From positions 1-64,000 of the forward strand of contig JABSPR010000020.1 of the NCBI GenBank assembly GCA_013214975.1: a DNA stretch of 64,000 nucleotides. The letters run 5' to 3'. Positions 1 through 10,518 of this stretch are shown here, in pieces. The DNA comes from Flavobacteriales bacterium (GTDB taxonomy: Bacteria; Bacteroidota; Bacteroidia; DT-38). Numbering within the stretch: position 1 is the stretch's first letter; the number at the start of each line of letters is the position of its first letter. A program made the translations under genes and the position numbers. The notes below the pieces were generated by a model. It had not been told where the DNA came from. It made no database searches and saw nothing but the letters and a program-made list of their open reading frames with translations.

Positions 1-2
1 TA

Positions 3-233
3 GGAGTTAGAAAGCATTGGGGAATTGAAAATAAAGTTCATTGGGTGCTCGATGTTGCTTTTAATGAGGATTTAAGTAGAAAAAGAACGGGGCATGCCGC
101 AGAAAATTATTCGACAATTAACAGGATAGCACTGAACTTGCTAAAGAAGGATGACGCAAAGATTGGGGTTAAGGCAAAAAGAAAAATGGCAGGTTGGGAT
201 AACGAGTATTTACGTAAGGTTATGAAAAATTAG
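3..233 (+). pseudogene. ISAs1-family transposase, C-terminal part (cut by window edge)
   Basis: The frame is open from the left edge and ends at TAG 231-233. The visible ~76 residues match the C-terminus of ISAs1-type DDE transposases: an HWGIENKVHWVLDVAFNED stretch, then RKRTGHAAENYSTINRIALN and a KRKMAGWDNEYLRKV ending. The Glu of the HW-IEN-HWVLDVAF block is probably the last acidic residue of the DDE triad (family knowledge). An apparent internal GTG at 45 is not the true start because the conserved block continues upstream of it. Whether the element is intact cannot be told, since its 5' part lies outside the window; pseudogene is used here only for a partial gene. Confidence 0.8.
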
Positions 234-247
234 ATGCGTTTGCCCTG
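234..247 (+). mobile_element. Probable right terminal inverted repeat of the ISAs1-type element
   Basis: ATGCGTTTGCCCTG directly follows the transposase stop codon. Its complement begins CAGGGCAAACGCAT, which resembles the CAGGG-type ends I associate with ISAs1-family elements. The other end is outside the window, so the repeat cannot be matched and the target duplication cannot be read. Confidence 0.5.
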
Positions 248-347
248 TTAAATAGACCGAAATATTAAAGGAAATAGATAAATATGTTTTAACAACGCCG
301 AGTTGATAACTTGAAGGTGTTAGTAATTCCATCCCTTCTTTAATAGC

Positions 348-355
348 TAATTTTG
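348..355 (+). promoter_or_regulatory. -7 promoter box TAnnTTTG before the TPR gene
   Basis: TAATTTTG matches the Bacteroidetes -7 consensus TAnnTTTG. It ends only 4 nt before the ATG at 360, so transcription would begin at or next to the start codon. No TTTG lies at the expected ~19 bp upstream. An in-frame TAA at 348-350 rules out an earlier start codon. Confidence 0.4.
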
Positions 356-359
356 GCTT

Positions 360-3300
360 ATGATTCGTGCTATTATCGGAACAGCCCTTACGCTGTGTAT
401 TCTTTCGTTTAATCTTTTTCCAGATCAAGCCTTTGGTCAGAAAACTGAAGTGTTTCAAAGCGAGAATTATAAATTCAACGAAGCCAAAGTCCTTTTCGAT
501 CATAAAAAGTATGTGGTTGCTCAAAAAGGTTTTGAAAAAGCAATTAAGTCATACGGCGAGAATAATAATTCGCTTCAAAAACAAGAAGCTGAATATTATG
601 AAGCATTGTGTGCTTACGAATTGTTTAATCGTGATGCCGAACAATTATTATTGGAGTTTTTAAATAGTCACCCCGAGAATCCTAAAGTTGAAAAGGTTCG
701 GTTTATAATGGGATGCCTTAAATACCGTACTCGGAAATTTAAAGATGCAATTGCATGGTTTAGTAAGGTTGATGTTTTAAAGCTAAACAATGAAGAGATA
801 GCAGAATACCATTTCAAAAAAGGGTACAGCTATTTCAAACAAAGAGATCATGAAAATGCGAAGGCGTCTTTCTTCGAAATTAAAAATGCCGATACCAAAT
901 ACACACCGCTTGCCATTTATTATTACGGCCACCTTTCTTATATAGCCAAGAAGTATGAGACTGCGTTAATTGAATTTAAAAAATTAACCACGGATAAGCA
1001 CTTCAAGAAAATTGTACCTTATTACATCACTCAAATTTATTACCTCCAAGAAAAATTTGATGACGTGCTTACTTATGCACCTAGGTTGCTTGATACATCG
1101 AAACCTAAAAGGTCGGCAGATATTTCGCGTTTAATCGCCGATTCGTATTATAAATCGGGAGATTATAAAAACGCAGCGCCTTATTTTGAGAAGTTTTTAA
1201 AGCTTACCAATAAAATAACTCGACAAGATTATTATCAATTGGGTTTTGCTTATTATAAAAATGCTCATTATAAAGAGGCCATCGTAAACTTTAAGAAATT
1301 GGTTTACGAAAAAGACAGTCTTACTCAGTTTAGTCATTACCATATGGCTGCTTGTTATATAAAATTAGATAACAAGAAGTTTGCTAGAAACTCTTTTAGT
1401 GCCTGTACTAAATTAAAATTTGATGATAAAATAAGGGAAGACGCCCTCTTTAACTTTGCGAAATTGTCGTACGAGCACAAATACAATCCTTTTCAAGAGG
1501 CGATATCTGCATTTCAAGACTTTATCGAACAATATCCTAAATCTACAAAGGTTACCAAGGCATACGAGTATATGGTTAGTGCTTATTTAACAACAAATAA
1601 TTATAAGCTCGCATTACAATCATTAGAAAAAGTAAAGCAAGAAGTTAGAGATAAGGATATTAAACTTCAACAAGCCTATCAAATGTTGGCCTACAATAGA
1701 GGGATCGATCTTTATAATAACAATGAACTAAAAAAGTCGATTGTTCATTTTGAAAAGGCGCTCATATATCCGTTAGATAAATCGATTAACCTGAGAGCTC
1801 ATTTTTGGAAAGCTGAAGCGCATTTTGCATTGGAGAGATATGAGGAGTGTATTAGCGAATACGAAGTGTTTTATAAAGTACCTGGTGCTGCCAGTTCTGA
1901 CGAGTTTGTAAAAGCACATTACAACCAGGGTTATGCTTTCTTTCAGAAAAAAGATTACGCTTCGGCAATTTTAAGACTACGACAATTCACAAAGAAAGCA
2001 GATACGAACAACAGGCAGATTATTTCTGATGCTTATTTAAGGATAGGAGATAGCTATTTTATTGCTAAGGATGGACACAATGCAATTGATTACTATAATC
2101 TGGCATTACATTTTGGGATACAAGATGAAGCATATACTGTGTTTCAGAAATCGATGGCTCTTGGCATCCTAAGGAAATTTGATGAGAAAATAGCTTTGTT
2201 AGAATCGATGATAGGTAAATATGAAAAATCTATTTGGATTGATGATGTTAAATTTCAACTGGCGAGCAGCCTAATGATCATGAATAAAACAGAAGAGGCT
2301 CAATCGTATTTTGAAAAGGTTGTAGCGGAATACCCTACTAGTAGCTATGTGAAAAAGTCGTTGCTGAAAATAGCTGTAATCGATTTTAACAATAATAAAG
2401 ACGACGAAGCAATTAAATTATATAAGCAAATAGCAGCTGATTATCCGGAAACGCCAGAAGCGAAGATTGCATTTGACGGAATTGAAAAGATCTATATAGC
2501 CAATAGTAATATTGATGGCTGGATGACTTATTTGAAAAACATAGGTAAAGACGTGCCTCCGTCAAGACTTGATTCTGCAACATATCATGCAGCAGAGAAT
2601 GGATACATTGAAGGGGATTGTGAAAAGGCAATATTAGATTTTGGTAATTATCTATCGGGTTTCCCATCTGGTGTATTTATGTTGCAAGCTCAGTTTTATC
2701 GATCTGAATGCTTCGTGAGAAGGAGTGAGCTTGTAAAGGCATTAACAGGTTATACTTATGTTTTAAGTAGAGGGCGCACCAAGTTTTATGAAAAGGCATT
2801 GCGACGAAGCGCAGATATTAATATGGAATTGAAATACTTTAATGAAGCAAAAGATCAATACATCAGATTAGAGTCGATATCAGAATATCCAGAAAATGTA
2901 CTAGCTGCTGTAATTGGCCAGATGCGGATAAACTTTAAATTGAAGGAGTACACCACTGCAATCGAAAAAGCGAGGGTTCTTTTAAGTGCCGAAAACGTAG
3001 ATGATAAATTGGTTGAAGAATGCCATTTTGTAATTGCTAAATCGGCTTTTGCTTTAGAGGATCTTGTTACAGCAATTATCGAATTCAAACATGTAACGAC
3101 TAAGTTTAAAACAGAAAAGGGTGCCGAAGCACAATACCATGTGGCATATATTCAGTATTTGCAAAACGAATTGGATTCTGCGGAAGCTTCTATAACAGAA
3201 TTGGTATATCAAGTTCCTTCTTATGATTTCTGGATTTCGAAGGGGATGATATTGTTAGCAGAAATCTATGCAAAAAAAGACGACGCTTTTCAAGCTAAGC

Positions 3301-3626
3301 ACATTTTACAAAGTATAATTGAAAAGTCACAGGATTCTGTATTGGTTTCGACAGCAGAAATTAGATTGTTAGAAATTGTTGAAGCAGAAGAACAAGCACG
3401 AATAGCAAAAGAGAAAGAGCTAGAGGAGAATAGAGAGAAAACAGAAATGGTAATCGATGAATCTGATGAGCAGGAACAAGAAGACGTAATCAAACCTGAA
3501 AAAGACAAGGACGGAGAAAAAGAGAAGGGTAAAGAAAAAGAGAAGAACAAAGAAAAGGTAGAGGACGAAAAAGAAAAAGTAGAAGAGGAGAATAGCGAAG
3601 AGAACAATGGTAAAGATGAAGAGTAA
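360..3626 (+). CDS. Periplasmic tetratricopeptide-repeat protein with charged C-terminal tail
   Basis: The 1088-residue product starts with a signal peptide (hydrophobic residues 3-19, likely cleavage near the AFGQ at 24-27). From about residue 35 to 1015 it is made of repeated helix pairs of TPR type (patterns such as YYKSGDYKNAAPYFEKFLKL, and tandem A-YHYG/AEYQY-type units), as in YbgF/BamD-like and gliding-associated TPR proteins. The last ~75 residues are a low-complexity Lys/Glu tail. The next gene, an outer-membrane barrel, overlaps its 3' end by 20 bp, so the two are co-translated and probably act together in the envelope, the TPR array as a periplasmic scaffold. The specific function is unknown. 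Confidence 0.85.
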   Translation: MIRAIIGTALTLCILSFNLFPDQAFGQKTEVFQSENYKFNEAKVLFDHKKYVVAQKGFEKAIKSYGENNNSLQKQEAEYYEALCAYELFNRDAEQLLLEFLNSHPENPKVEKVRFIMGCLKYRTRKFKDAIAWFSKVDVLKLNNEEIAEYHFKKGYSYFKQRDHENAKASFFEIKNADTKYTPLAIYYYGHLSYIAKKYETALIEFKKLTTDKHFKKIVPYYITQIYYLQEKFDDVLTYAPRLLDTSKPKRSADISRLIADSYYKSGDYKNAAPYFEKFLKLTNKITRQDYYQLGFAYYKNAHYKEAIVNFKKLVYEKDSLTQFSHYHMAACYIKLDNKKFARNSFSACTKLKFDDKIREDALFNFAKLSYEHKYNPFQEAISAFQDFIEQYPKSTKVTKAYEYMVSAYLTTNNYKLALQSLEKVKQEVRDKDIKLQQAYQMLAYNRGIDLYNNNELKKSIVHFEKALIYPLDKSINLRAHFWKAEAHFALERYEECISEYEVFYKVPGAASSDEFVKAHYNQGYAFFQKKDYASAILRLRQFTKKADTNNRQIISDAYLRIGDSYFIAKDGHNAIDYYNLALHFGIQDEAYTVFQKSMALGILRKFDEKIALLESMIGKYEKSIWIDDVKFQLASSLMIMNKTEEAQSYFEKVVAEYPTSSYVKKSLLKIAVIDFNNNKDDEAIKLYKQIAADYPETPEAKIAFDGIEKIYIANSNIDGWMTYLKNIGKDVPPSRLDSATYHAAENGYIEGDCEKAILDFGNYLSGFPSGVFMLQAQFYRSECFVRRSELVKALTGYTYVLSRGRTKFYEKALRRSADINMELKYFNEAKDQYIRLESISEYPENVLAAVIGQMRINFKLKEYTTAIEKARVLLSAENVDDKLVEECHFVIAKSAFALEDLVTAIIEFKHVTTKFKTEKGAEAQYHVAYIQYLQNELDSAEASITELVYQVPSYDFWISKGMILLAEIYAKKDDAFQAKHILQSIIEKSQDSVLVSTAEIRLLEIVEAEEQARIAKEKELEENREKTEMVIDESDEQEQEDVIKPEKDKDGEKEKGKEKEKNKEKVEDEKEKVEEENSEENNGKDEE

Positions 3627-5295
3627 CTTTGCATACATATTGCTGTTATTGTTATTGGTATCAATGTCTGATGTGCTATTGGCGCAGGAAAAGGCAAAAG
3701 ATAAAGATGGGATAGGCAATGAAAATGTTATTATAGTGGTGGATTATGAAGCTATTATAACCGACGCCCAAAAATTCAATGATTATCCGTCGATAACGGA
3801 TTCTTTGAAAACAATCGTAAACTTGAAATATGACTTCTTGAATAAGAAGAAAGATATTAAGGTAAAAGTAATGCCTATTCAAGCTGCAAGAATAGGAGGA
3901 GCTGGCCCCGTGGCGAAATTGTACAATGGTTTCGTACAACTTGCAGGAGGAAATCATGCCAGTGTGTTTTTGGATGCGAGTTATGCCAGTGTAAGAGATA
4001 AAAACTATTCGGTTGGTTCTAAATTGCATCATTTCTCTAGTAACGGCAAAGACTTTAATCAATTCAGTAATTCTAATGTAGAAGTATTTGGTAAAAAATT
4101 CATCAATAAAAAACATACCCTAAGTGGAGGGTTGGCTTATTCGATGGATGGATATGATTATTACAAGTCTAGGAATTTTGAAATGTTAGGGCTTGACGTT
4201 GATTTGAATCAACGATACAATCAATTTGGTGGTAATGTAGGTTTTAAAACGTTTCATGAAGATTCGGCTAAGTTAAACTTAGGTGTGAATATTGAATACA
4301 TCAACTTTAGCAGCCTTTTAACAAATAACCTTAATAAATCTCTAGAAAATATAATTGATTTTGATGCTTACATGGTTACTCCAGTAACTTCGTCTGCAAC
4401 CGGGAAAGTTTCGATAGGATTGAAATCGTATGGTTATAAATCGGAAGGAGATACTTCTGTTAATACAATTGTAAATGTAGATGCTGTTGCTGTGCTTACG
4501 CATGATAACATGAGAATGGAATTGGGAGGTAGGTTTTTTGTTGTGAGTCATCAAGGGGATGCTGCAAATATTAAAGTTTACCCGAAAGTGAATTTTAGTT
4601 ACAACATTGTCGACAACATATTTATTCCTTATGTAGGCATTGCCGGTTCTGTTAAAAGAGCTGGTTATAAAGGGTCTGTTGATAATAATCCATTTGTATC
4701 ACCAAATTTGGATTTAAGAAACTCCGAAGAGTTATTTGGATACATAGGGTTTAAGGGCACGTTAAGCTCAAGTATATCTTACGATGTACAAGGTTCTTGG
4801 AAAAAAACGAATACGAGAGCATTGTTTGTTCAAGATACTACGGATAACGCTTTCAACTATTTTAATTTGGTGTACGATACGGTTACCACATTATCCGCAA
4901 AGCTTGAATTGGGTTATGAAATTTCTAATAAATTGAAAATGTCTCAAAAAACAATTTACAACAGCTATCAGATGGATAATTTAAAGGCTGCTTGGCATTT
5001 ACCGGTTTGGGATGTGTCTTTGATGTTGGAATATAAACTGAAAGACAAATTTAAGGCGCTTATAGAGGTTTATATGCTTGATGGGTTAATTGGTCGTGAT
5101 TTTGATTTAGGTCAAGAGATACCACTCGAAATGGACGCTTTTGCTGATTTTAACTTAGGTGTCGAGTATAATTATTCTTCACGCCTTTCGGCTTTCTTAC
5201 GACTGAATAACCTTTCTTCCAAGAAATACAATAGGTGGTATGGCTACCCTCGATTTGGTTTCAATGTACTAGGTGGATTCTCCTTCTCTTTTTAG
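3607..5295 (+). CDS. TonB-dependent-receptor-like outer-membrane beta-barrel protein
   Basis: The 562-residue protein has a signal peptide (hydrophobic run 9-24, cleavage after LLAQ) and then mostly alternating beta-strand sequence. It ends in an LRLNNLSSKKYNRWYGYP block and a terminal FGFNVLGGFSFSF strand with final Phe, as in TonB-dependent receptor barrels. There is no recognisable plug domain or TonB box and the length is short for a full receptor, so it is a plug-less barrel or a diverged receptor. The start at 3607 lies inside the TPR gene; a second ATG three codons on (3616) is an equally good start. Substrate unknown. Confidence 0.75.
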   Translation: MVKMKSNFAYILLLLLLVSMSDVLLAQEKAKDKDGIGNENVIIVVDYEAIITDAQKFNDYPSITDSLKTIVNLKYDFLNKKKDIKVKVMPIQAARIGGAGPVAKLYNGFVQLAGGNHASVFLDASYASVRDKNYSVGSKLHHFSSNGKDFNQFSNSNVEVFGKKFINKKHTLSGGLAYSMDGYDYYKSRNFEMLGLDVDLNQRYNQFGGNVGFKTFHEDSAKLNLGVNIEYINFSSLLTNNLNKSLENIIDFDAYMVTPVTSSATGKVSIGLKSYGYKSEGDTSVNTIVNVDAVAVLTHDNMRMELGGRFFVVSHQGDAANIKVYPKVNFSYNIVDNIFIPYVGIAGSVKRAGYKGSVDNNPFVSPNLDLRNSEELFGYIGFKGTLSSSISYDVQGSWKKTNTRALFVQDTTDNAFNYFNLVYDTVTTLSAKLELGYEISNKLKMSQKTIYNSYQMDNLKAAWHLPVWDVSLMLEYKLKDKFKALIEVYMLDGLIGRDFDLGQEIPLEMDAFADFNLGVEYNYSSRLSAFLRLNNLSSKKYNRWYGYPRFGFNVLGGFSFSF

Positions 5296-5386
5296 GGTTT
5301 TTAAATAGTTGATAACCCTGCTCTAATTGTTAATAACAATATAGGTTTTAATGGAGTTTTCGACCGTTTAAGATACCCTGTTTTTT

Positions 5387-5394
5387 TATCTTTG
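5387..5394 (+). promoter_or_regulatory. -7 promoter box of gyrB
   Basis: TATCTTTG matches TAnnTTTG exactly and sits 38 nt upstream of the gyrB ATG. A clear TTTG -33 box at 19 bp is not seen. Confidence 0.55.
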
Positions 5395-5429
5395 TAAGAG
5401 TTTGAAATAAACATAATTCCTATCAATAA

Positions 5430-7403
<1,974 letters not shown>

Positions 7404-7438
7404 CGTTAGGAGTCTTATTCGGTAAGGAACAAGGTTAA

Positions 7439-7469
7439 ATGGGTTTAGCAATAGCTAAGCCCATTTTTT
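7439..7469 (+). terminator. Rho-independent terminator after gyrB
   Basis: An 11-bp stem (ATGGGTTTAGC with GCTAAGCCCAT, one G-T pair) with a 4-nt loop is followed by TTTTTT. Confidence 0.85.
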
Positions 7470-7633
7470 GCATGTAGTATGTTCCTTGCATCGTTATTAT
7501 TGTAGAAAAATAAACTGATATCATAGAAAAATATTCTATCTTTACAATTAGTTACTAAGCGCTCAATAGTGCATTGAAAAGGGTTTTCGATAGTTTGCGC
7601 GTTTTGTAAGAGAAAGTAAAAATAAGACAGTAA

Positions 7634-8176
7634 ATGAAGAAGTTAGATACGATCGATCTCAGAATCCTAGATTTATTGCAAATGGATGCGAGGATTACAA
7701 ATAAGGAGCTTTCAGCAAAGCTTAGCTTATCTACAACTCCTGTTTTTGAGAGAGTGAAAAAGTTAGAGCGATTTGGTTACATCAAGGATTATGTTGCTTT
7801 AATTGATAGAAATAAACTAGATAAGAAAATAGTAACCTATATCTCTGTTTCGTTAAAGGAACATCGGCGAGATTTTGCATGGGAATTTGCTAAGCAAGTA
7901 ATCACTTTTAATGAGGTGATGGAGTGTTATGTGATTTCTGGAAGATCTGATTACTTAATTAAGGTAATCGTTGAGGACATGACAGAATTTAGAGACTTTA
8001 TGGAAAATAAAGTAGCAGGTATTGAGAATGTTGGAAAGGTAGAAACTGCTTTTGTAACAGCAGAAATTAAAGCTACAACAGCAATTCCTCTTAGTGGTTG
8101 GATGGACGCTGAAATGTTCGAAAAATCGAAAGGTGTTGATTATGATTTCTTTAATTTGGAGATAAATCCATTATAA
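7634..8176 (+). CDS. Lrp/AsnC family transcriptional regulator
   Basis: An N-terminal winged helix-turn-helix (residues 1-60: LDTIDLRILDLLQMDARITN, then LSTTPVFERVKKLERFGYI) is followed by a RAM/AsnC ligand-binding domain (about 68-150, including VMECYVISGRSDYLIKV). At 180 residues it is ~25 longer than usual, with an extra tail. These proteins form octamers and sense amino acids. A weak promoter-like TATCTTTA lies at 7537-7544. No adjacent biosynthetic gene indicates the effector; the gene is monocistronic and convergent with the PKD-protein gene. Confidence 0.9.
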   Translation: MKKLDTIDLRILDLLQMDARITNKELSAKLSLSTTPVFERVKKLERFGYIKDYVALIDRNKLDKKIVTYISVSLKEHRRDFAWEFAKQVITFNEVMECYVISGRSDYLIKVIVEDMTEFRDFMENKVAGIENVGKVETAFVTAEIKATTAIPLSGWMDAEMFEKSKGVDYDFFNLEINPL

Positions 8177-8196
8177 GAAACCATCTATAAGAAAGT

Positions 8197-8227
8197 AAAA
8201 AAGGGATCGATTGATCCCTTTTTTTTT
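8197..8227. terminator. Bidirectional terminator between convergent genes
   Basis: AAAAAAGGGATC and GATCCCTTTTTT form a perfect 12-bp stem around the loop GATT, with more T after it. It can serve the Lrp-type gene on the plus strand and the PKD-protein gene on the minus strand. Confidence 0.85.
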
Positions 8228-8279
8228 GGTCAGAAACCGAGCTTAATTAGTTTCCTGGTTATTATCATTCCTTAATGAG

Positions 8280-9638
8280 TTATTGATTACTCATAATTCT
8301 TACAGATCCTGGTACGTCTACTTGTACGCCATCTTCGCTAACAGCAGTTAATCGCCATAAGAAAGTGTTGTTGTGAGACGATAGGTTCTCTAATCCTGTT
8401 AATCCATCCCAGCTTTCGTCTGGATTGATTGTGGACCAGATTAACTTACCTGACGTATCGTGGATTTCTAATTTGTAATCTCTCACATTACTATTAGATA
8501 AATCTGGTTTAAAAGAGTCTAAAAAGCCATCACTATTTGGGCTAAATTGTCTAATAGCCGACACTATAAAGCCTTCTTGAATGTTTATTTTATACACCAT
8601 CTCGCTCGAGCAGAGGTAATCATTAGTAGCTTTTAGAGTTACTGGGTATTCATCCTCCACTTCAAACAAGTTTTTAGGATTTTCTAAAGTTGAAGTGTTG
8701 CCATCCGCAAAGTCCCATGAATATTCTGTAGCTCCACCAGTAGTTAAGTTTTTAAACTGAATGCTGGAGTTGCTACTATTGCTTTCGAAAGTGAAACGTA
8801 CTTGAGGTGTTGGGAATACATCAACGTTTTGCACGATTGCCGGACATGCTTTACGGTTATTAGGCATAATGATTAATGTTACCTTGCTATTACCACTTTG
8901 GTTAAACACGTGAGTAGGAGATGCATTGTTGTATGAATTTCCATCGCTAAATTTCCATAGGAATCTAGCTTCCGTATCATCTATGTTGATGTGGTAAGTT
9001 TTCTTCTCACCCTGACATAAATTTGTGTCCTCTAAATGTAGATCACAGATGTTTTTGTCGGCATTTACCGCATCTATAGCTACAGCAGGTGTGATGTTAG
9101 GTGATCTTTCAGGGCTAGGACTATTTGCAATCGCATCAGATTGTGTTTCGGTTGCAAGTGCTTTTTCTTCTTGAGAAATATAATTTGTTGAAGGAGTATT
9201 TACATCACTTAAAGAAGCGGTTTCTTTAGCTTCAGATTTATCCGAATCTGACGATATAGGTGTTTTGTTTGCTTTTAATAATTTTTCGGTACTAACTTCT
9301 TTGTATTGCGTAGCAACTGCAGCCGCGTGGCCCGAGTTCTTTTCGGGTTTCGCAGATTCGTTATTAGTAATAACTTCCTTAGCAACAATTGAATCCGTTT
9401 TAATGCTTGTCTCATCTGAAGATGACGAAAACATAATTGCACCAACAATTACTGCTGCACCTGCAATTGTGCTGATGTACTTAATCGTGTTGTTCCCTTT
9501 TTCAGGAGTGTCTTGAGCGTTTTTATCTAACGACTGTTCTACTCTGTCCCAAACTCCTTCATCATATGGAACTTCGATATTATCAAGGCCATCCTTAATA
9601 AATTTATCGAAAGAATCGTATGTGTTTCTACTATCCAT
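8280..9638 (-). CDS. Membrane-anchored anti-sigma-like protein with PKD domains and T9SS-type C-terminal domain
   Basis: Domain order in the 452 residues: a ~50-residue cytosolic segment (FDKFIKDGLDNIEVPYDEGVWD, a pattern common in Bacteroidetes proteins encoded after ECF sigma factors); one transmembrane helix (about 52-70); a Ser/Thr/Glu-rich periplasmic linker (71-190); two PKD domains (about 195-275 with FLWKFSDGNSYNN, and 280-350 with YSWDFADGNTSTLENP); and a gliding-motility-type C-terminal domain (about 365-450: FSPNSDGFLDSFKP, then ESWDGL and FLWRLTAVSEDG). The start codon lies inside the sigma gene (8-bp overlap ATGGATAG), so the pair is translationally coupled. Its role as anti-sigma factor is inferred from context; what the outer domains sense is unknown. 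Confidence 0.8.
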   Translation of the reverse strand: MDSRNTYDSFDKFIKDGLDNIEVPYDEGVWDRVEQSLDKNAQDTPEKGNNTIKYISTIAGAAVIVGAIMFSSSSDETSIKTDSIVAKEVITNNESAKPEKNSGHAAAVATQYKEVSTEKLLKANKTPISSDSDKSEAKETASLSDVNTPSTNYISQEEKALATETQSDAIANSPSPERSPNITPAVAIDAVNADKNICDLHLEDTNLCQGEKKTYHINIDDTEARFLWKFSDGNSYNNASPTHVFNQSGNSKVTLIIMPNNRKACPAIVQNVDVFPTPQVRFTFESNSSNSSIQFKNLTTGGATEYSWDFADGNTSTLENPKNLFEVEDEYPVTLKATNDYLCSSEMVYKINIQEGFIVSAIRQFSPNSDGFLDSFKPDLSNSNVRDYKLEIHDTSGKLIWSTINPDESWDGLTGLENLSSHNNTFLWRLTAVSEDGVQVDVPGSVRIMSNQ

Positions 9639-10215
9639 TACTTTTTACTGCTAACTTTTCAAGGAAAACTTTCCTTAAATTAATTTTTGCTTTAGATAAA
9701 TTAGATTTCGATGCGTTAACACTTATTCCTAATTGATCTGCTATTTCTTTATGCGAATACTCTTCTAATACGAACATATTGAAAACAGTTCGGTATGCCG
9801 GCGATAAATTTTGTATTTCAGCCATTACTTCCTGCATGTTAAACTGATTGAACATGCTAGTATCATCCTGTTCATTCCAGCTTTCTAAGTCCAGAATATC
9901 TGCTTCGTAATCCAGACTTTTAGATTTTATTTTGTTCTTACGGAAAAAGTCCACAGTTGTGTTCACTATTATTCTTCTTACCCAACCTTCAAAGGAGCCT
10001 TTGAAATTATATTTATGGACACTATCAAAAACTTTCAGAAAGCCATCATGTAAAATGTCTTTGGCTTCATCCTGGTCTTTCGAATATCTTAAGCAAACTC
10101 CCATCATCTTCTGGTAGTATAAAGTGTATATCTTTTTCTGGCAAACTCGATCTCCTGCGGCACATCCATTAATAGTGGATATAAGTTCTTTTTTCGCATT
10201 TTGATCAATTCCCAT
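9631..10215 (-). CDS. ECF-subfamily RNA polymerase sigma-70 factor
   Basis: The 194-residue protein has sigma region 2 (about 25-95: YYQKMMGVCLRYSKDQDEAK, DILHDGFLKVF, GSFEGWVRRIIVNTTVDFFR) and region 4 (about 130-185: LSPAYRTVFNMFVLEEYSHK, EIADQLGISVNASKSNLSKA). No regions 1 or 3 are present, as expected for ECF factors. It should redirect RNA polymerase to a small regulon, held inactive by the overlapping downstream membrane protein (inference). A divergent 303-bp spacer separates it from mdh. A near-match to the -7 box (TATATCTG) lies just upstream on its strand, but no clear autoregulated promoter can be named. Confidence 0.92.
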   Translation of the reverse strand: MGIDQNAKKELISTINGCAAGDRVCQKKIYTLYYQKMMGVCLRYSKDQDEAKDILHDGFLKVFDSVHKYNFKGSFEGWVRRIIVNTTVDFFRKNKIKSKSLDYEADILDLESWNEQDDTSMFNQFNMQEVMAEIQNLSPAYRTVFNMFVLEEYSHKEIADQLGISVNASKSNLSKAKINLRKVFLEKLAVKSNG

Positions 10216-10518
10216 TTTGTGTTACAGATATAAGTCGTTCAATATGTCAAATGGTTGCCTTGTAATGTTAGTTATTTTTCATTGTAAAAATACACCTGCA
10301 TTTTTAATTACATAAATAAAGACGGAAATAGTTGTACGAGGTTGCCTGTTGATACATGAATACTTCGTTTGTTTTTAATAAGGCCGTGTAACTATCCATG
10401 TAGTAGAGGTTTGTGTTGAAGGGGTCTGATTATATAACTCTTGTTATAATTTGAACGTATGATCTTCTTTATATACTTTAGCCCTCCTTAAAATATTAAT
10501 GAATAATTTATTTTTTTT
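10216..10518. other. 303-bp divergent intergenic region, sigma factor / mdh
   Basis: This AT-rich spacer must carry promoters for both the sigma-factor operon and mdh. I see no exact TTTG-N19-TAnnTTTG match on either strand, no hairpin with a T run, and no convincing small gene. A TATAAT-like sequence near 10444-10449 exists but lacks a partner -35 box. Confidence 0.6.

Noticed and set aside
3290..3697. Minus-strand Ser/Phe-rich frame opposite the end of the TPR gene
   Set aside because: It is the antisense of a Lys/Glu-rich purine tract, which always gives a long Ser/Phe/Leu frame; no family pattern and no start signals.
9265..9516. Plus-strand frame inside the PKD-protein gene
   Set aside because: It is a shadow of the Ser/Thr/Glu-rich linker and membrane helix on the opposite strand.
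10444..10449. TATAAT box before mdh
   Set aside because: Bacteroidetes promoters use TAnnTTTG; no -35 partner at proper spacing, and the region is AT-rich enough for chance.
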